A program made the position numbers and the translations under genes. The notes beneath the pieces were generated by a model. It was not told the DNA's origin. It was given only the letters and a program-made list of their open reading frames with translations, and searched no databases. A DNA stretch of 6,808 nt, taken from positions 1-6,808 of the forward strand of contig CAKZSF010000325.1 in the NCBI GenBank assembly GCA_937920575.1, in the 5' to 3' direction. This stretch comes from an uncultured Sphingomonadaceae bacterium (GTDB taxonomy: Bacteria > Pseudomonadota > Alphaproteobacteria > Sphingomonadales > Sphingomonadaceae). This document shows positions 5,966 to 6,808 of the stretch, in pieces (the stretch's first letter is position 1; each line of letters opens with the position of its first letter).

Positions 5966-6598
5966 ATGAAATCGCTTTGGATTGCTGCCTTGCCGTTGGT
6001 TTTGATCGCCGCCCCTGCTGCAGCGCAAGAGGCTGATCTGGACAATGAAACAGGTCAGACCGAGGACGACTACGCGGTTGATCAGCTGATCATCTATGGC
6101 GAAGACGAGTGCCCAGCCTCCACCGGGAACGTCATTGTTGTCTGCGCGCGCAAGGATGAAAACGAGCGCTATCGCATCCCCGAAAATCTGCGGTTTGGTA
6201 ACAGCAAAGCAACTGAAACTTGGACGGAGCGCGCGTTGTCTCTCGAAACCAACGGGCCATATGGTCAGCATGCATGCTCCCCCACAGGAACCGAGGGCGC
6301 AGCTGGTTGCACGGCCGCGCTGATCAACGCGGCTTTTGAGGAACGCCGCACAGGCAACGCGGTCCGCTTCAGCGAACTCATCCAAAAGGCGCGCGAGGAG
6401 CGGCTTGAAACCATCGACGAGGATGCTGCGGCAATGCAGGAGCGCGTTGAAGAGATTGAGCGCGAATATCTTGATCGGCTGGAGCGTGAACGCGAGGCGG
6501 CTTTGCCTGAAGAGGGCGCCGCAGCAACCGCTCCGGCTGAGCCAGCGGCGGCCGAAACAGCCACGGACGTGCCACCGCCGCCGCCGTCGAGCCTGTAA
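5966..6598 (+). CDS. Secreted four-cysteine protein of unknown function
   Basis: I do not recognise a named family. The 210-residue product has a clear Sec signal peptide (1-20, cleavage after PAAA before Gln21), so the mature protein is exported. A conserved-looking segment follows: IIYGEDECPASTGNVIVVCAR and ERYRIPENLR (about 42-76). I recall similar CP...IVVCAR...ERYRIP motifs in sphingomonad hypothetical proteins. Four cysteines form two pairs of equal spacing: Cys49/Cys60 and Cys104/Cys115. Residues about 121-180 are charged and helical, probably a coiled coil rich in Glu and Arg. The tail (181-210) is an Ala/Pro-rich linker ending in PPPPPSSL. ATG 5966 has GGGA 7 bases upstream. It lies 81 bases after coq7 behind an FNR-type palindrome. 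Cysteine pairing by the Dsb system is an inference. Confidence 0.8.
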   Translation: MKSLWIAALPLVLIAAPAAAQEADLDNETGQTEDDYAVDQLIIYGEDECPASTGNVIVVCARKDENERYRIPENLRFGNSKATETWTERALSLETNGPYGQHACSPTGTEGAAGCTAALINAAFEERRTGNAVRFSELIQKAREERLETIDEDAAAMQERVEEIEREYLDRLEREREAALPEEGAAATAPAEPAAAETATDVPPPPPSSL

Positions 6599-6612
6599 AT
6601 CTAGGCAACCCT

Positions 6613-6657
6613 GCGCAAAATTTGAACAAAGCAAAGGCGGCGTTAACCGCTTTGCGC
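6613..6657. repeat. Competing inverted repeats in the leader before wecB
   Basis: GCAAAGGCGG (6631-6640) folds on CCGCTTTGC (6647-6655) with one bulged G and a 6-base loop CGTTAA. The same 3' arm, TTTGCGC (6651-6657), is also exactly complementary to GCGCAAA (6613-6619). The two structures exclude each other, and both end within two bases of the possible wecB ATG at 6659. There is no T run on the + side. Read on the - strand the hairpin is followed by T-rich sequence, but no - strand gene is seen. A regulatory leader or a terminator for the upstream gene are both possible. Confidence 0.4.
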
Positions 6658-6658
6658 T

Positions 6659-6808
6659 ATGCCGCGCGGCATGACGACACCGCAGCGCATCCTGACGATT
6701 TTCGGCACTCGCCCAGAGGCGATCAAACTGTTCCCGCTGGCGCATGCGCTCAGCGCTGACTCGCGCTTTGACAGCCGCGTCTGCGTCTCGGGCCAGCATC
6801 GCGATATG
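6659..6808 (+). CDS. wecB: UDP-N-acetylglucosamine 2-epimerase (non-hydrolysing), N-terminal part
   Basis: The enzyme interconverts UDP-GlcNAc and UDP-ManNAc in the cytoplasm, supplying ManNAc-type sugars for surface polysaccharides. Fifty codons are visible before the window ends; the family is usually about 370-390 residues. The N-terminal Rossmann strand and signature [21 protein letters not shown] are plain, with GTRPEAIK as the hallmark, and [10 protein letters not shown] matches the conserved (T/S)GQHxxM block that follows. Two in-frame starts exist, ATG 6659 and ATG 6671; homologues usually start a few residues before the first strand, which favours neither strongly. Neither has a Shine-Dalgarno sequence, and the hairpin region ends directly before the first. 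The symbol is by similarity; paralogues with other names share this N-terminus. Confidence 0.9.
   Translation, partial: MPRGMTTPQRILTIFGTRPEAIKLFPLAHALSADSRFDSRVCVSGQHRDM

Noticed and set aside
6079..6092. Perfect 14-bp palindrome TGATCAGCTGATCA
   Set aside because: It lies within the coding region of the secreted protein, encoding ordinary residues (VDQLI), and has no matching copy or promoter context. Probably a by-product of coding.
5891..6799. 302-codon open frame on the - strand across the secreted-protein gene and wecB
   Set aside because: It is antisense to wecB, which is recognised by motif, and to a frame with a good signal peptide and ribosome binding site. Its translation is Arg/Cys/Ala-rich with no recognisable domain, as expected from a GC-rich shadow frame.

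Overview
The window is about 6.8 kb of GC-rich DNA in which every recognisable gene lies on the + strand. The gene content suggests an alphaproteobacterium of the order Sphingomonadales, probably Erythrobacter-like. Two things point there: the order proA-nadD-rsfS-rlmH-envC-ctpA, which I recall as common in Alphaproteobacteria, and a secreted protein of a type I associate with sphingomonads. The placement comes from protein character and gene order, not from a database search.

Layout from left to right: the C-terminal 166 codons of proA (proline synthesis), then nadD (NAD synthesis), rsfS (ribosome silencing factor), rlmH (23S rRNA pseudouridine methyltransferase), an EnvC-like divisome protein with a coiled coil and a dead LytM domain, and ctpA (periplasmic S41 protease). 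These are followed by a DsbB-type thiol oxidase, coq7 (last hydroxylation of ubiquinone synthesis), a secreted four-cysteine protein of unknown function, and the first 50 codons of a wecB-type UDP-GlcNAc 2-epimerase. No intergenic gap exceeds 140 bases. I see no RNA gene, mobile element or CRISPR array.

The genes form functional clusters. rsfS and rlmH both act on the large ribosomal subunit. rlmH and envC are 4 bases apart. envC and ctpA both concern the periplasmic cell wall but are separated by 137 bases holding a hairpin and a likely promoter. dsbB and coq7 overlap by ATGA: one enzyme reduces ubiquinone and the other makes it. The unknown secreted protein follows, with two cysteine pairs of identical spacing that could be substrates of the Dsb system.

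Most of the window is conserved housekeeping sequence, and I do not see a wholly new system. The signals most worth a second look are: a perfect FNR/FixK-type palindrome (TTGAT-N4-ATCAA) that overlaps the coq7 stop codon and lies upstream of the secreted unknown gene; that protein's paired cysteines; loss of all five catalytic positions in the EnvC LytM domain; and competing inverted repeats directly before the wecB start, which has no Shine-Dalgarno sequence.
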